Assembly: GCA_947500035.1 (NCBI GenBank)
Contig: CANMQP010000007.1
Coordinates: 62,001-126,000, forward strand
Reading direction: 5' to 3'
DNA: 64,000 bases
Source: an uncultured Kiloniellaceae bacterium
GTDB lineage: Bacteria; Pseudomonadota; Alphaproteobacteria; Kiloniellales; Kiloniellaceae
The number at the start of each line of letters is the position of its first letter. Position 1 is the stretch's first letter. The position numbers were made by a program, and so were the translations under genes. A model generated the notes under the pieces. That model made no database searches, was not told where the DNA came from, and worked only from the letters and a program-made list of their open reading frames with translations. Shown here piece after piece: positions 16,750-26,705 of the stretch.

Positions 16750-17700
16750 ATGAAAATCCTTACTGGCAACAGCAATCGGCCTTTGGCCGAAGCGATTTCG
16801 GCATTCTTAAATCTGCCGCTCACCAAGGCGAGTGTCCGCCGCTTCTCGGATATGGAGGTCTTTGTCGAGATCCAGGAGAATGTGCGCGGTGAGGATGTCT
16901 TCGTCATCCAGCCAACCTCCTACCCGGCAAACGACAACCTGATGGAGCTGCTGGTCGCCCTGGATGCCCTAAAACGGGGTTCCGCACGGCGCACGACCGC
17001 GGTGATCCCCTATTACGGCTACGCCCGGCAGGACCGGAAATCAGGCCCGAGAACGCCGATTTCCGCCAAGCTGGTCGCAAACCTTATTACCTCTGCAGGC
17101 GCAGACCGGGTTTTGACCATGGACCTGCACGCGGGCCAGATTCAGGGCTTTTTCGACATTCCGACCGATAACCTCTTTGCCGCACCGGTCTTTACCAAAG
17201 ACATCATGGAGCGCTACAACGGCCGGCAGCTGACTATTGTTTCGCCCGACGTCGGCGGTGTGGTCCGTGCCCGTGCGATTGCAAAACGACTTGACGCTGA
17301 CCTCGCAATTGTCGATAAGCGCCGCGAGAAAGCTGGCGTTTCCGAGGTGATGAACATCATCGGCGACGTCAAGGACAGCACCTGCATCCTGGTGGACGAC
17401 ATCGTTGACTCGGCGGGCACCCTTTGCAATGCCGCCGTTGCCTTGATGGATTCCGGTGCAGAATCGGTTTCGGCCTACGTTACCCACGGCGTTTTGTCGG
17501 GTGGTGCCGTGGCCAGAGTTTCCGCCTCGCCGCTGGAAGAGCTTGTCATGACAGACTCTATCCAGGCGACAGAGGCCGTGCGGGTGGCACAGAACATCCG
17601 CCAGATTTCGATCGCTCCGCTGCTTGGCGACGCCATGCAGCGTATCAGCGATGAACGCTCGGTTTCGAGCCTGTTTGATTTGCCGTCCGGACAGATCTAG
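16750..17700 (+). CDS. prs: Ribose-phosphate pyrophosphokinase
   Basis: A 316-residue enzyme making PRPP from ribose 5-phosphate and ATP for purine, pyrimidine, His, Trp and NAD synthesis. It starts [20 protein letters not shown] and shows [40 protein letters not shown] and the PRPP loop [18 protein letters not shown]. Length is exactly typical. It heads a run prs-rplY-pth-ychF, an order common in alphaproteobacteria. A hairpin follows at 17746. Confidence 0.97.
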   Translation: MKILTGNSNRPLAEAISAFLNLPLTKASVRRFSDMEVFVEIQENVRGEDVFVIQPTSYPANDNLMELLVALDALKRGSARRTTAVIPYYGYARQDRKSGPRTPISAKLVANLITSAGADRVLTMDLHAGQIQGFFDIPTDNLFAAPVFTKDIMERYNGRQLTIVSPDVGGVVRARAIAKRLDADLAIVDKRREKAGVSEVMNIIGDVKDSTCILVDDIVDSAGTLCNAAVALMDSGAESVSAYVTHGVLSGGAVARVSASPLEELVMTDSIQATEAVRVAQNIRQISIAPLLGDAMQRISDERSVSSLFDLPSGQI

Positions 17701-17745
17701 GACGGCCCCGGCAGCAGCACCCCTGGAGGCTGCGTCGGTCCTAAG

Positions 17746-17765
17746 CGGCGGGAATGATCCCGCCG
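17746..17765 (+). terminator. Hairpin between prs and rplY
   Basis: CGGCGGGA (17746-17753), loop ATGA, TCCCGCCG (17758-17765), then TTCATTTTGC. A strong stem with a weak U-tract, so partial termination or mRNA protection before rplY is more likely than a full stop. Confidence 0.55.
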
Positions 17766-17790
17766 TTCATTTTGCTTAAGGAGCAATGCA

Positions 17791-18465
17791 ATGAGTGACG
17801 TACTAAATCTCGTCGCAGAACGAAGGGAGCGGGCCGGAAAGGGGGCCGCCCGTGCTGCCCGCCGTGCTGGACGTATTCCCGGTGTGATCTATGGTGCCAA
17901 AAAGGATCCGGTTATGATTAACCTCGATCCCAAGGCCCTGAACAAAGAGCTCAACAAGGCCGGCTTTTTCGCCACGCTTTTCGATATTGAAATCGACGGC
18001 AAGAAAGAGCGCGCCCTGCCCCGCGACGTCCAGTTCGATCCGGTGACCGACCGCGCGATCCACATCGACCTGCTGCGCGTCTCGGCAGCAACTGCGGTTA
18101 CGGTCAACGTACCCGTCAACTTCATCAACGAAGATCAGAGCCCGGGCCTGACCAAGGGCGGCGTATTGAACGTGGTTCGTTATGAAATTGAGCTGAACTG
18201 CCGCGCCGACGCCATTCCGCAGGAACTGGAACTCGACCTGAGCTCCCTGGACCTGGGCGATTCGGCTCACTTCTCGATGATCACCCTGCCGGACGGTGTG
18301 GAACCGACCATTACGGATCGCGACTTCACCGTTGCGACCATCGCCGCCCCGAGCGCCGTTAAGTCCGAGGCTGCGGAAGCTGCAGAAGCCGCTGAAGCTG
18401 AGGCCGAGGCCGAAGGCGAAGGTGGCGAAGCGGCTTCGGGTGACGAAGGCGCCAGCGAGGACTAA
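17791..18465 (+). CDS. rplY: Large-subunit ribosomal protein bL25, long CTC form
   Basis: A 224-residue bL25/Ctc protein that binds 5S rRNA. The N-terminal domain begins SDVLNLVAERRERAGKGAAR and contains GRIPGVIYGAKKDPVMINLD. The C-terminal beta domain includes VTVNVPVNFINEDQSPGLTK. It ends in a very acidic Ala/Glu-rich tail (AEAAEAAEAEAEAEGEGGEA), common in alphaproteobacterial copies. AAGGAG lies 7 nt before the ATG. It is in a likely operon with pth. Confidence 0.96.
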   Translation: MSDVLNLVAERRERAGKGAARAARRAGRIPGVIYGAKKDPVMINLDPKALNKELNKAGFFATLFDIEIDGKKERALPRDVQFDPVTDRAIHIDLLRVSAATAVTVNVPVNFINEDQSPGLTKGGVLNVVRYEIELNCRADAIPQELELDLSSLDLGDSAHFSMITLPDGVEPTITDRDFTVATIAAPSAVKSEAAEAAEAAEAEAEAEGEGGEAASGDEGASED

Positions 18466-18527
18466 CATCTCGTATCACGTTCAGGGGCATTTTACCCCTG
18501 GATGCATGAAACAGAGCGAAGGACCCC

Positions 18528-19217
18528 ATGTTGCTGTTAGTGGGCCTGGGAAATCCCGGCCAGCGTTACGCGAACAACCGGCACAACATCGGATTTATGG
18601 CGGTGGACGAAATGGTCCGCCGCCATTCCTTTGGGCCATGGCGCTCGAAATTTCAGGGTCAAATCTCGGAAGGCCGGATCGGACGGGAGAAAGTCCTGAT
18701 CCTCAAGCCGGAAACCTTCATGAATGAATCCGGCCGGGCGGTCGGCGAAGCAATCCGTTTTTACAAGCTCGAAACCGAGCAGGTTTTCGTGATTTACGAC
18801 GAAATCGATCTGGTCCCCGGAAAGATCAAGGTCAAGAAGGGCGGCGGTGCCGGCGGACACAACGGCCTGCGCAGCATCGACGCTCATATCGGCCAGGACT
18901 ACTGGCGTGTGCGCCTGGGCGTCGGGCATCCGGGCGATAAGAACCTGGTTCACAGCCACGTTCTGGGTGATTTCAGCAAGGCCGACATCGTCTGGCGAGA
19001 CAAGCTGCTCGATGCCGTGGCGGCGGAAATTTCACTTTTGCTCGCAGGCGAAAGCGGCAGCTTCATGTCCCGTGTCGCCCAGGTTATGAACCCGCCCAGA
19101 CCGAAACCTCCGAAACCGCCGAAACCAACTGAACCTTCAGCAGATAGGCTTCAAGGAACGGATTGCGAGCCAGAGTCGAAACCGGAAACACGCAACGAAC
19201 CAACATCGAAGCCCTAA
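18528..19217 (+). CDS. pth: Peptidyl-tRNA hydrolase with Pro/Lys-rich tail
   Basis: A 229-residue enzyme that recycles peptidyl-tRNA released from stalled ribosomes. Seen: [20 protein letters not shown] with the catalytic His19 and Asn9, [33 protein letters not shown] (Asp) and [10 protein letters not shown]. The usual ~190-residue domain is followed by a tail of ~40 residues starting [20 protein letters not shown], probably disordered. It sits 62 bp after rplY and 77 bp before ychF. Confidence 0.96.
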   Translation: MLLLVGLGNPGQRYANNRHNIGFMAVDEMVRRHSFGPWRSKFQGQISEGRIGREKVLILKPETFMNESGRAVGEAIRFYKLETEQVFVIYDEIDLVPGKIKVKKGGGAGGHNGLRSIDAHIGQDYWRVRLGVGHPGDKNLVHSHVLGDFSKADIVWRDKLLDAVAAEISLLLAGESGSFMSRVAQVMNPPRPKPPKPPKPTEPSADRLQGTDCEPESKPETRNEPTSKP

Positions 19218-19294
19218 GACGGTGATTGGCTGCGCGCAGAGAGAACGAGGGCGAGAGCTTCGTTCCCTGCCCCAAAGCAACGGAAACGAGTATC

Positions 19295-20392
19295 ATGGGA
19301 TTTAAATGCGGTATCGTGGGTCTGCCCAATGTCGGCAAATCGACTCTCTTTAATGCGCTGACGGAAACGGCAGCCGCCGAAGCTGCGAACTACCCTTTCT
19401 GTACGATCGAACCGAACGTCGGTCGTGTTGCGGTGCCTGATCCGCGGCTTGACGAAATCGCCGCCATCGGTAAGTCGGCGAAGATCATTCCGACCCAGCT
19501 CGAATTCGTCGATATTGCCGGGCTGGTCAAAGGGGCCTCGAAAGGTGAAGGCTTGGGCAATCAGTTTCTCGCGAACATCCGCGAGGTCGATGCGATTGTT
19601 CATGTTCTGCGGTGTTTCGACGGCGAAGTCACGCACGTCGACGGCTCGGTCGACCCCGTGCGGGACGCAGAGACCGTCGAGACGGAACTCATGCTCGCAG
19701 ACCTCGAGAGTGTTGAGCGCCAGTTGGACAGCAGCGCCAAACGGGCCAAGGGCGGCGATAAGGAAGCCAAGGACCGCCTTGCCGTTCTCGGGCCGGTCGC
19801 CGAAGCGCTGCGCGACGGCCGCCCGGCCCGCAGCGTTGAAGTTTCCAAAGAACTTCAGCCCGTGTTCAGGCAGCTTCAGTTGCTGACCGCCAAGCCGGTG
19901 CTTTATGTCTCCAATGTCGAGGAGGATGCAGCGGCGAGCGGCAACGATTACTCGGCTAAGGTCGCGGCCCGCGCCGAACAGGAAGGTGGCGCCAGCGTCA
20001 TTATTTCCGCCGCTATCGAAGCCGAAGTCGCGGCACTTTCAGATGACGGGGAAAAGGCCGAATTCCTGGAAACCCTCGGCCTGAAGGAAACCGGCCTGAC
20101 GAGGATCATACGCGCCGGTTATGAGTTGCTCGATCTGCTGACCTTTTTCACGGTCGGTCCAAAGGAAGCACGTGCCTGGACGGTTTCCCGAGGCGCAAAA
20201 GCGCCAAATGCCGCCGGCGTGATCCATACGGATTTTGAGCGCGGCTTTATTCGCGCCGAGACGATCGCGTACCCGGACTTTGTCTCCAACAACGGCGAAC
20301 AAGGGGCCAAAGACGCCGGCAAAATGCGCCAGGAAGGCAAAGAGTATCCTGTGGCGGACGGTGACATCTTCCACTTTCGCTTCAACGTCTGA
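19295..20392 (+). CDS. ychF: Redox-regulated ATPase YchF
   Basis: A 365-residue OBG-family P-loop protein that binds ATP and associates with ribosomes. It has [20 protein letters not shown] (Walker A), [20 protein letters not shown] and the C-terminal TGS-like domain ending [19 protein letters not shown] 19295 is chosen because the family starts MGFKCGIVG; the open frame from 19226 is leader. Last gene of the prs-rplY-pth-ychF run, closed by a strong terminator. Confidence 0.96.
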   Translation: MGFKCGIVGLPNVGKSTLFNALTETAAAEAANYPFCTIEPNVGRVAVPDPRLDEIAAIGKSAKIIPTQLEFVDIAGLVKGASKGEGLGNQFLANIREVDAIVHVLRCFDGEVTHVDGSVDPVRDAETVETELMLADLESVERQLDSSAKRAKGGDKEAKDRLAVLGPVAEALRDGRPARSVEVSKELQPVFRQLQLLTAKPVLYVSNVEEDAAASGNDYSAKVAARAEQEGGASVIISAAIEAEVAALSDDGEKAEFLETLGLKETGLTRIIRAGYELLDLLTFFTVGPKEARAWTVSRGAKAPNAAGVIHTDFERGFIRAETIAYPDFVSNNGEQGAKDAGKMRQEGKEYPVADGDIFHFRFNV

Positions 20393-20455
20393 TCCTCCTG
20401 CATCCAAACGACGCTGGGCCCCAAACGCCGCCGGGCCGCGCACGTCCGGACAGGA

Positions 20456-20487
20456 AAAAGGGCCGTTCCAAGTGGGACGGCCCTTTT
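20456..20487. terminator. Bidirectional intrinsic terminator between ychF and petC
   Basis: Arms AAAAGGGCCGTTCC (20456-20469) and GGGACGGCCCTTTT (20474-20487) pair over 14 bp with one G-U, around AAGT. It can end the plus-strand ychF transcript and the minus-strand petABC transcript. Confidence 0.88.
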
Positions 20488-20512
20488 CAGATCTGCAAGA
20501 TCAAAGACTGAT

Positions 20513-21454
20513 TTAGTGAACGTCTGCCCAGCACTTCCGCTTTGCAGCGTAAAGAATGCCTGTGAAGACCAACAGGAAGAGGATCACCTTGATACCCATC
20601 TGCTTACGCTGATCCATGGTGGGCTCTGCGGCCCACATCATGAACGCGGAGACATCCGCGCTCAGATTGGAGAGAGTGGCCGGCGTTCCGTCGGCGTACT
20701 CCACGATGTCTTCCGACAAGGGCGGCGCCATGGCAATACCGTAGCCGGGGAAGTAAGCGTTGAAACTCGCCGTATCCGGCAGTCCGAGATCTTCGACACT
20801 CTCAACGGGCCCCGGATCCTCGGGCATCGCCGGCTCCTTGGCCGTCGGATCGGTTTTCACCTTCTCCTGGTATTTGGCGAGCCTGACCTCATAAGCCTCC
20901 ATGGCAGCAGCGTACTGGACCTCGCGCTTGTGAGTCTCGGTTTCAAAGATCTGCTGAAGCACCTCTTCAGAAACATCGTCTTCGTAACCGGTCAGCAGAG
21001 CATAAAGATAGTCAGGTCCGCCGACACGTGCCTTGGCCACCAGCGACAGATCCGGTGGAGCTGCACCGCCATTGGCGGCCGCGGCAGCCTGTGCATTGGC
21101 AAAAGGAGACGGGAAGTAATCCGAAAGACGGGCCGGACGGTCGAACATATCGCCGAACTCGTCCGGACCATCGGTTACTTCGTACTCGGCCGCGATAGCC
21201 TTGAGTTCGTCTTCGTTGTAACCCAGATCCGCCAGATTGCGGAAAGCGATCAGGTCCATGCCGTGACAGCTGGAGCAAACCTGTTTGTAAACCTGATACC
21301 CGCGCTGCAGCTGCGCTTGGTCATAGGTTCCAAACACGCCAGAGAAGGACCAGGTCTTGCTGGGAGCTTTGAGCGCCTCCGCCGCGCTCGCGGCACCAAT
21401 ACCGAGACCAAGAGTCACCGCAGCAGCCGCGGCTGTAAGTACAAACTTTTTCAT
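20513..21454 (-). CDS. petC: Cytochrome c1 with an unusual internal insertion
   Basis: A 313-residue membrane-anchored c-type cytochrome of the bc1 complex, passing electrons from the Rieske protein to cytochrome c. It has a signal peptide ([20 protein letters not shown]), haem site CSSCH (Cys60, Cys63, His64), the axial-Met region GYGIAMAPPL (Met242) and a C-terminal anchor (IKVILFLLVFTGILYAAKRK). Between TGYED and FNAYFPG lies ~70 residues of charged sequence (about 159-229) with helix-forming AAAMEAYEVRLAKYQEKVKT, larger than in familiar homologues. The ATG overlaps the petB stop by one base (TAATG), so the genes are translationally coupled. Confidence 0.95.
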   Translation of the reverse strand: MKKFVLTAAAAAVTLGLGIGAASAAEALKAPSKTWSFSGVFGTYDQAQLQRGYQVYKQVCSSCHGMDLIAFRNLADLGYNEDELKAIAAEYEVTDGPDEFGDMFDRPARLSDYFPSPFANAQAAAAANGGAAPPDLSLVAKARVGGPDYLYALLTGYEDDVSEEVLQQIFETETHKREVQYAAAMEAYEVRLAKYQEKVKTDPTAKEPAMPEDPGPVESVEDLGLPDTASFNAYFPGYGIAMAPPLSEDIVEYADGTPATLSNLSADVSAFMMWAAEPTMDQRKQMGIKVILFLLVFTGILYAAKRKCWADVH

Positions 21455-22713
21455 TACGCCTTCTCCATCGGCTTTGCTGCTGCAGCGGCGAGACCACCAC
21501 CGCCACTTAAGACCGGTTCCGAAATTGAGACTGGCAATGGTTTCGGTCTCTCCATAACCCCGAGCAGCGGCAGCACCACCAGGAAGTGGATGAAGTACCA
21601 GGCTGTCGCCAGACGTCCGAGGATCAAGGGCAGTCCTTCGGCGGCTTCCTGTCCAACCCAGCCGAGCAGGATGCAGTTGGCGAAGAACAGCCAGAAGAAC
21701 CACTTGTAGACCGGGCGGAATTTCGCGCTGCGCACTGGCGAGCGGTCGAGCCAGGGCAGGATAAAGAGGATGCCGATCGACGCAAACATGGCCACGACGC
21801 CCAGAAGCTTGTCCGGGATCGAACGCAGGATCGCGTAGAAAGGCAGGAAGTACCATTCAGGCACAATGTGCGCAGGCGTCACCAGCGGGTTGGCAGGAAT
21901 GTAGTTGTCCGGGTGCCCCAGGAAGTTGGGTGCAAAGAACAGAAAACCGCTAAACGCCAGCAGGAATACACCAACGCCAAATGCGTCCTTGACCGTGTAG
22001 TAAGGATGGAACGGGATCTTATCCTGCTGACCGTTCGCCTCGATACCCAGGGGGTTATTCGAACCGAAGCGGTGCAGCGCCCAGAGATGCACGACGACCA
22101 CACCGACGATCACGAAGGGCAGCAGGTAATGCAGAGCGAAGAAACGGTTAAGGGTTGGATTATCGACCGAGAAACCGCCCCACAGCCAAACCACGATGGC
22201 CTCGCCGAATACCGGAATCGCCGAGAAAAGGTTGGTGATAACGGTTGCGCCCCAGAAGCTCATCTGACCCCAGGGAAGGACGTAGCCCATAAAGGCCGTG
22301 GCCATCATCAGAAGAAGGATGACGACACCGAGCATCCAGAGGATCTCGCGCGGGGCTTTGTAAGATCCATAGTAAAGCCCGCGGAACATATGGATAAACA
22401 CGACGATGAAGAAGAACGACGCCATGTTCATATGAATGTATCGGATCAGCCAGCCACCATTGACATCACGCATGATGCGTTCGACCGAGTTGAACGCATA
22501 GTCAACGTGGGCCGTATACTGCATCGCCAGAACGATACCGGTGACGATCATGACGACCAGAGCGAACCCGGCAAGCGAACCGAAGTTCCACCAGTAATTC
22601 AGGTTCTTCGGCGCCGGATAATCGATCATGGTTTCGTTCATCATGGAGAAGACCGGAAGCCGATGGTCGATCCACTTGATGAGAGCGTTGTTGGTTTTCA
22701 GGTGCTCACTCAT
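21454..22713 (-). CDS. petB: Cytochrome b of the bc1 complex
   Basis: A 419-residue inner-membrane protein with eight predicted helices, binding two b haems and the quinol sites. Typical blocks: [20 protein letters not shown], the Qo-region [40 protein letters not shown] and the PEWY motif in [20 protein letters not shown]. It lies 14 bp after petA and overlaps petC by one base. Confidence 0.97.
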   Translation of the reverse strand: MSEHLKTNNALIKWIDHRLPVFSMMNETMIDYPAPKNLNYWWNFGSLAGFALVVMIVTGIVLAMQYTAHVDYAFNSVERIMRDVNGGWLIRYIHMNMASFFFIVVFIHMFRGLYYGSYKAPREILWMLGVVILLLMMATAFMGYVLPWGQMSFWGATVITNLFSAIPVFGEAIVVWLWGGFSVDNPTLNRFFALHYLLPFVIVGVVVVHLWALHRFGSNNPLGIEANGQQDKIPFHPYYTVKDAFGVGVFLLAFSGFLFFAPNFLGHPDNYIPANPLVTPAHIVPEWYFLPFYAILRSIPDKLLGVVAMFASIGILFILPWLDRSPVRSAKFRPVYKWFFWLFFANCILLGWVGQEAAEGLPLILGRLATAWYFIHFLVVLPLLGVMERPKPLPVSISEPVLSGGGGLAAAAAKPMEKA

Positions 22714-22727
22714 TACTTCGGCTCCCC

Positions 22728-23282
22728 TTAACCAATTTTAATCGTAGTATCGTCGAGGAATTCGACGGGCGGCACGGGCAGATTCTCCGGCGCAGGTCCT
22801 TTGCGGATGCGTCCCGAGGTATCGTAGTGAGAACCGTGGCAAGGGCAGAACCAACCGCCGTATTCACCTTTCTCATCACCGGTCTTTTGACCCAGCGGGA
22901 CACAGCCAAGGTGCGTGCAGTTACCGCCGACGACCAGCCATTCAGGCTTCACGACACGGTCCGCATCAGCTTCCTGGTCCGGGAGTTCGTCCAGCGCAAC
23001 GTCGGCAGCTTCAGCGATCTCTGCCTCTGTGCGATGGCGAATGAACACAGGCTTGCCACGCCACATCACGGTAAGGCTTTGGCCAACTTCGATTGGCGAA
23101 AGATCCACCTCGGTCGACGCCAAAGCCAGAACTTCCTTGGATGGGTTCATGGAGTTTACCAACGGCCAGGCGAACGCCCCGGTGCCAACCACACCCATGG
23201 CGGTCGCCATCAGGTATAGGAAGTCGCGGCGTGTTTCTTCGTCCTGCGATTGCTGTGATGCATGAGCGCTGTCTGCTGCCAT
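22728..23282 (-). CDS. petA: Rieske iron-sulfur subunit of the bc1 complex
   Basis: A 184-residue protein carrying the high-potential 2Fe-2S cluster. The N-terminus has a Tat-type motif ([11 protein letters not shown]) and one membrane helix. Cluster ligands are in [10 protein letters not shown] and [16 protein letters not shown] 23282 follows AAGGAATATGAC and is preferred over a frame extending to 23417. In the 5' leader, CGGGCTG and CAGCCCG (23309-15 and 23320-26) form a small hairpin. First gene of petABC; divergent from trmL. Confidence 0.96.
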   Translation of the reverse strand: MAADSAHASQQSQDEETRRDFLYLMATAMGVVGTGAFAWPLVNSMNPSKEVLALASTEVDLSPIEVGQSLTVMWRGKPVFIRHRTEAEIAEAADVALDELPDQEADADRVVKPEWLVVGGNCTHLGCVPLGQKTGDEKGEYGGWFCPCHGSHYDTSGRIRKGPAPENLPVPPVEFLDDTTIKIG

Positions 23283-23513
23283 GTCATATTCCTTTAAGAT
23301 CACCCCTCGGGCTGTCCATCCAGCCCGCGTCACGCGCCGTATTTCGCATTTCAACTGCGAGAACGCCACTAATACTAATCTCCGGCCCCCGAGCGACTCT
23401 GCGACACCCTGTCGCACCTTGGCCCCTGCCGAATCTTAGCTGGTCACGGATATAGATCAAAACCTAACATAAGGCAAAGGCCGAGACAGCTTATTACAGT
23501 GGATATTTGCACA

Positions 23514-24002
23514 ATGCGCCTTGCAATCTTCGAACCCGACATTCCCCAAAATACCGGGACTATGCTCAGACTCGCAGCTTGCATGGGATTGGCGGTCGAT
23601 ATTATCGAACCTTGCGGCTTCGTTCTCGACGACAAACGCCTGCGCCGGGCGGGAATGGACTACCTTGAGGGCGTCGATTTGACGCGGCACAGCTCCTGGC
23701 AAAGCTTCCTCAGGCATACTCCGGCCCGCATCGTTCTCTTGACGACGAAGGCTGTCACACCATACACCGAGTTCGGCTTTACAGCTGACGATTGCCTGTT
23801 GGTTGGACGCGAGAGCGCGGGCGTGCCACCAGAAGTACACGCACGTGCCGATGCCCGAATTATCGTACCCATGAACCCGGGTTTCAGGTCTTTGAACGTC
23901 GCCGTCAGTGCCGCCATGGTAGCCGGCGAGGCTCTGCGCCAGACGGCTGGCTTTCCAACCGGCGGATCTTCAGCCGACCCTTTTCCAGAAGGACTATCAT
24001 GA
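23514..24002 (+). CDS. trmL: tRNA (cytidine/uridine-34-2'-O)-methyltransferase TrmL
   Basis: A 162-residue SPOUT-class enzyme that 2'-O-methylates the wobble base of certain tRNA-Leu. It starts [20 protein letters not shown]. The deep-knot SAM site is visible in [15 protein letters not shown] and in [23 protein letters not shown] 23514 gives the family N-terminus; an ATG five codons upstream is also open. Its TGA overlaps the hemF ATG (ATGA). Confidence 0.93.
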   Translation: MRLAIFEPDIPQNTGTMLRLAACMGLAVDIIEPCGFVLDDKRLRRAGMDYLEGVDLTRHSSWQSFLRHTPARIVLLTTKAVTPYTEFGFTADDCLLVGRESAGVPPEVHARADARIIVPMNPGFRSLNVAVSAAMVAGEALRQTAGFPTGGSSADPFPEGLS

Positions 24003-24880
24003 CCTCCACCACCCAAGAGCGACAGAAACTGGCCCCCATTTGGTTCAGGAAGCTTCGCGACGACATCTGCGCCGCGTTCGAAGAACTGGAAGATGCGTTC
24101 GTTGGTGAGTACGCAGGTCAATTGGCTGAACGAGAGCCCGGCCGCTTCGCGCGAAAACAATGGGAGCGCGAACAGGAGGGAGAAACCGGCGATTTCGGCG
24201 GCGGCGAAATGTCGCTGATGCGTGGCCGGGTGTTCGAAAAGGTTGGCGTCAACATCTCGACGGTTAAAGGCGAGTTTTCAAAGGAGTTCCGTGCCAAGAT
24301 GCCCGGTGCCGAAGAGAACCCGCAGTTCTGGGCCAGCGGCATTTCCCTCGTGGCACACATGCACTCGCCCCTGGTACCAGCGGTTCATATGAATACCCGC
24401 TTTATCGTGACAACCAAGTCCTGGTTCGGCGGTGGCAGCGATTTAAATCCCATGTACCCCGACGACCAGGATACCGCAGACTTTCATGCAGGCTTTAAAG
24501 CTGCCTGTGACGCTCACGACCCTGAGTACTACCCACGCTTCAAGGAATGGTGCGACGAGTATTTTTTTATTCCGCACCGCAATGAAGCGAGAGGCGTGGG
24601 CGGTATTTTTTACGACTATCTGGACAGTGGCGACTGGGATGCCGATTTCGCCTTTACCAAGGATGTCGGGCGGGCGTTTCTGGATATCTACCCAAGACTC
24701 GTGCGCAGGCACATGGAGCGCCCCTGGACCGACGAGCAGCGGCGTCACCAGCTCTTCCGCCGGGGCCGTTACGCCGAATTCAATCTCGTCTATGACCGCG
24801 GGACACAATTCGGATTGAAAACCGGCGGAAATGTGGAAGCCATCCTGATGTCGCTGCCACCGGAAGCCGCCTGGCCCTGA
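23999..24880 (+). CDS. hemF: Oxygen-dependent coproporphyrinogen III oxidase
   Basis: A 293-residue cytoplasmic haem-synthesis enzyme converting coproporphyrinogen III to protoporphyrinogen IX with O2. Family blocks: [71 protein letters not shown] and [20 protein letters not shown]. Translationally coupled to trmL by a 4-nt overlap. It lies close to petABC, both aerobic-respiration functions. Confidence 0.97.
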   Translation: MTSTTQERQKLAPIWFRKLRDDICAAFEELEDAFVGEYAGQLAEREPGRFARKQWEREQEGETGDFGGGEMSLMRGRVFEKVGVNISTVKGEFSKEFRAKMPGAEENPQFWASGISLVAHMHSPLVPAVHMNTRFIVTTKSWFGGGSDLNPMYPDDQDTADFHAGFKAACDAHDPEYYPRFKEWCDEYFFIPHRNEARGVGGIFYDYLDSGDWDADFAFTKDVGRAFLDIYPRLVRRHMERPWTDEQRRHQLFRRGRYAEFNLVYDRGTQFGLKTGGNVEAILMSLPPEAAWP

Positions 24881-24930
24881 CCGGGACAACCGGTTACGCC
24901 TTTTGCCCATGATCAAGGAAGGTCATGCCG

Positions 24931-25863
24931 TCAACCGGCGTTTTCACGCTTTCCGTAAAGCATGGTGACATTCACCCGGCGGTTTTCGTAACCCTCTTCA
25001 AAGTTCAGTTCGCCCGTCTCGTGGATCAGATCCGAATTGAACATCACCATGCGATTCTCCCGGTAGGGAATGCTATGGGCCTTGGCACCGCTCTCCGTGA
25101 GGAATCGCCGCATGGCCTTCTCGTTCGCATTGTAGGTCGCAAAGTCCCAGTCCAGCGGCGCTTCCTTATCCCACACGATGAGGCCCCCGGATTGCGGATC
25201 CCTGTTGGCAGCGTCTGGTGTCACCCAGAAATTCACATTGACCGCCGCAAAATCCGCATGGATGGGAATGCCGCTCAAACGGCTGTCATACTTAAAAGCC
25301 CAGAGTTTGCGCAAAGTCGCAGCGCCGAAGATCTTCGGAAAGCTATTCCGGAGCTCGTCTGCGATCTGCAGGAGCAGAGGAGAAACGAACCCATCCTCCA
25401 TAAAGGCGCCGACATAGCCCATTTTGTAATGATGCCGGTACCAGATCGTCGATTCGAGGCAGAACTGTCTGACCCCGCGTAAGGCCTCCGGCGAGAGGAA
25501 ATCGTCGACATAGGCGATCCCAGGCGCGTTCCTAAAATAGGCAGCTTCGATTCCCGCGCGATCCAGGTTTGGATTAACGGCCGGACCAGTGAGAGAGGGA
25601 GACTGCGGCCAGTGGATCAGGCGGTTGAAATAGGGTGCCAGCCGCTTTTGGTTTTCAGCGGAGAGCGCCACAAGAGTGCCTTCGTCCTCAGTCACCGGCA
25701 AATCCCCGAGCACAGCGCGATAGTCGGACAGAACCTGCGCAAACTTTCGATCCACCTTGCCGTTTCCTAGCAAGAACGTGAGCTGCTCAATATCGTGCTG
25801 CAGCTTGCTGCGGCTGGTTTTCAGATGGCTCTGGTCGGGCGTTTTTTTGCCTCCGGAGACCAT
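24931..25863 (-). CDS. 2-oxoglutarate/Fe(II)-dependent oxygenase-like protein
   Basis: A 310-residue protein with a jelly-roll oxygenase core. The facial triad is visible as HAD in IPIHADFAAVNVNFWVT and the distal His in SDLIHETGEL, followed by RRVNVTMLYG with the probable 2-oxoglutarate-binding Arg. The N-terminal ~100 residues are helical and unassigned. The ATG lies 43 nt inside the upstream TPR gene. Substrate unknown. TPR and oxygenase modules are fused in some bacterial proteins, so the pair probably functions together. Confidence 0.85.
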   Translation of the reverse strand: MVSGGKKTPDQSHLKTSRSKLQHDIEQLTFLLGNGKVDRKFAQVLSDYRAVLGDLPVTEDEGTLVALSAENQKRLAPYFNRLIHWPQSPSLTGPAVNPNLDRAGIEAAYFRNAPGIAYVDDFLSPEALRGVRQFCLESTIWYRHHYKMGYVGAFMEDGFVSPLLLQIADELRNSFPKIFGAATLRKLWAFKYDSRLSGIPIHADFAAVNVNFWVTPDAANRDPQSGGLIVWDKEAPLDWDFATYNANEKAMRRFLTESGAKAHSIPYRENRMVMFNSDLIHETGELNFEEGYENRRVNVTMLYGKRENAG

Positions 25864-26471
25864 TTGATGCGAACTCCTTTTTCGTAAGCCTCCGCTGCAA
25901 GATCGATTTCACCGACATCCACATAGAGATTTCCAAGGTTCCGCCAAGCCGTGGCAAAACCCGGATCCAGTTCAAGGCTTCGCTTGTAGTGCTGGATCGC
26001 CCGTTGCGGATCACCGCTGTCCTTGAGGGCCTTCGCCAGATTGTAGTGACTGACCGGAAGCCTGTCATTTGCCTCGACAGCCGCCTCAAAACTAGAGACC
26101 GCCTCCGATAACTCTCCCTGTCCGGCAAGCAATGATCCCAGATTATTCAAAAGCGATACATCTTCAGGCACGATGCTAAGCGCCATCCGAAAGGCTGCGA
26201 TCGCTTCGTCGGTCCGCCCGGCCGACGCCAGAGCTTTGGCAAGATCGGCGTGAACACCGGGATGGTCGGGCGAAATGGCAGCGAGCGTCTCGAAATGGGC
26301 AATCCCCTCGTCCGGCTTGCCCAGTTCGAATGCGATTATCGCCAGCAAGTGCCGAGCCTGTGTGTGACGAGGTTTGTCCGCCAGGATCGCCTCGCAGATC
26401 TCCTTCGCCCGCTGGAATTCTCCAGCCCGGAAAAAAGTAACCGCGCTCTCAGTCTTTTGGGCGCTGTTCAT
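25821..26471 (-). CDS. Tetratricopeptide-repeat protein
   Basis: A 216-residue soluble protein made almost entirely of TPR units, for example SVTFFRAGEF-like first repeat, then LLNNLGSLLAGQGELSEAVS, VSHYNLAKALKDSGDPQRAI and AWRNLGNLYVDVGEIDLAAE. Six repeats are visible. It overlaps the oxygenase gene by 43 nt, in a different frame. Start 26471 overlaps the stop of a small upstream frame as ATGA; an ATG at 26486 is an alternative. It is probably a binding module for the oxygenase or its substrate. Confidence 0.85.
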   Translation of the reverse strand: MNSAQKTESAVTFFRAGEFQRAKEICEAILADKPRHTQARHLLAIIAFELGKPDEGIAHFETLAAISPDHPGVHADLAKALASAGRTDEAIAAFRMALSIVPEDVSLLNNLGSLLAGQGELSEAVSSFEAAVEANDRLPVSHYNLAKALKDSGDPQRAIQHYKRSLELDPGFATAWRNLGNLYVDVGEIDLAAEAYEKGVRIKWSPEAKKRPTRAI

Positions 26472-26656
26472 TTGCGCGCTGCGCATGACGGTACGGCCTC
26501 TCCCCTGATAAGCCAATCGAGATCGAAAACCTGTTCTGCATCTCTTATTGAAGCTTCTCGGATCTCTGCAGATATCGACGTCCAGCTATCACGAATGTGG
26601 GCGATGAACAATCCTAGAGCACCGAAACGCTCCTGTTGCACTGGAGCCAAGTGCAA
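26468..26656 (-). CDS. Possible small protein coupled to the TPR gene
   Basis: A 62-residue frame with only a TTG (or an internal GTG) as start, encoding a plausible amphipathic segment SISAEIREASIRDAEQVFDL followed by DWLIRGEAVPSC. Its TGA overlaps the TPR ATG as ATGA. No family is recognised and there is no clear ribosome-binding site, so it may be chance. Confidence 0.3.
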   Translation of the reverse strand: MHLAPVQQERFGALGLFIAHIRDSWTSISAEIREASIRDAEQVFDLDWLIRGEAVPSCAARK

Positions 26657-26705
26657 AACTACGAGCGGCGTCTGCCCTGCACCCGGAGCACAAAGAGACG
26701 CTGCG

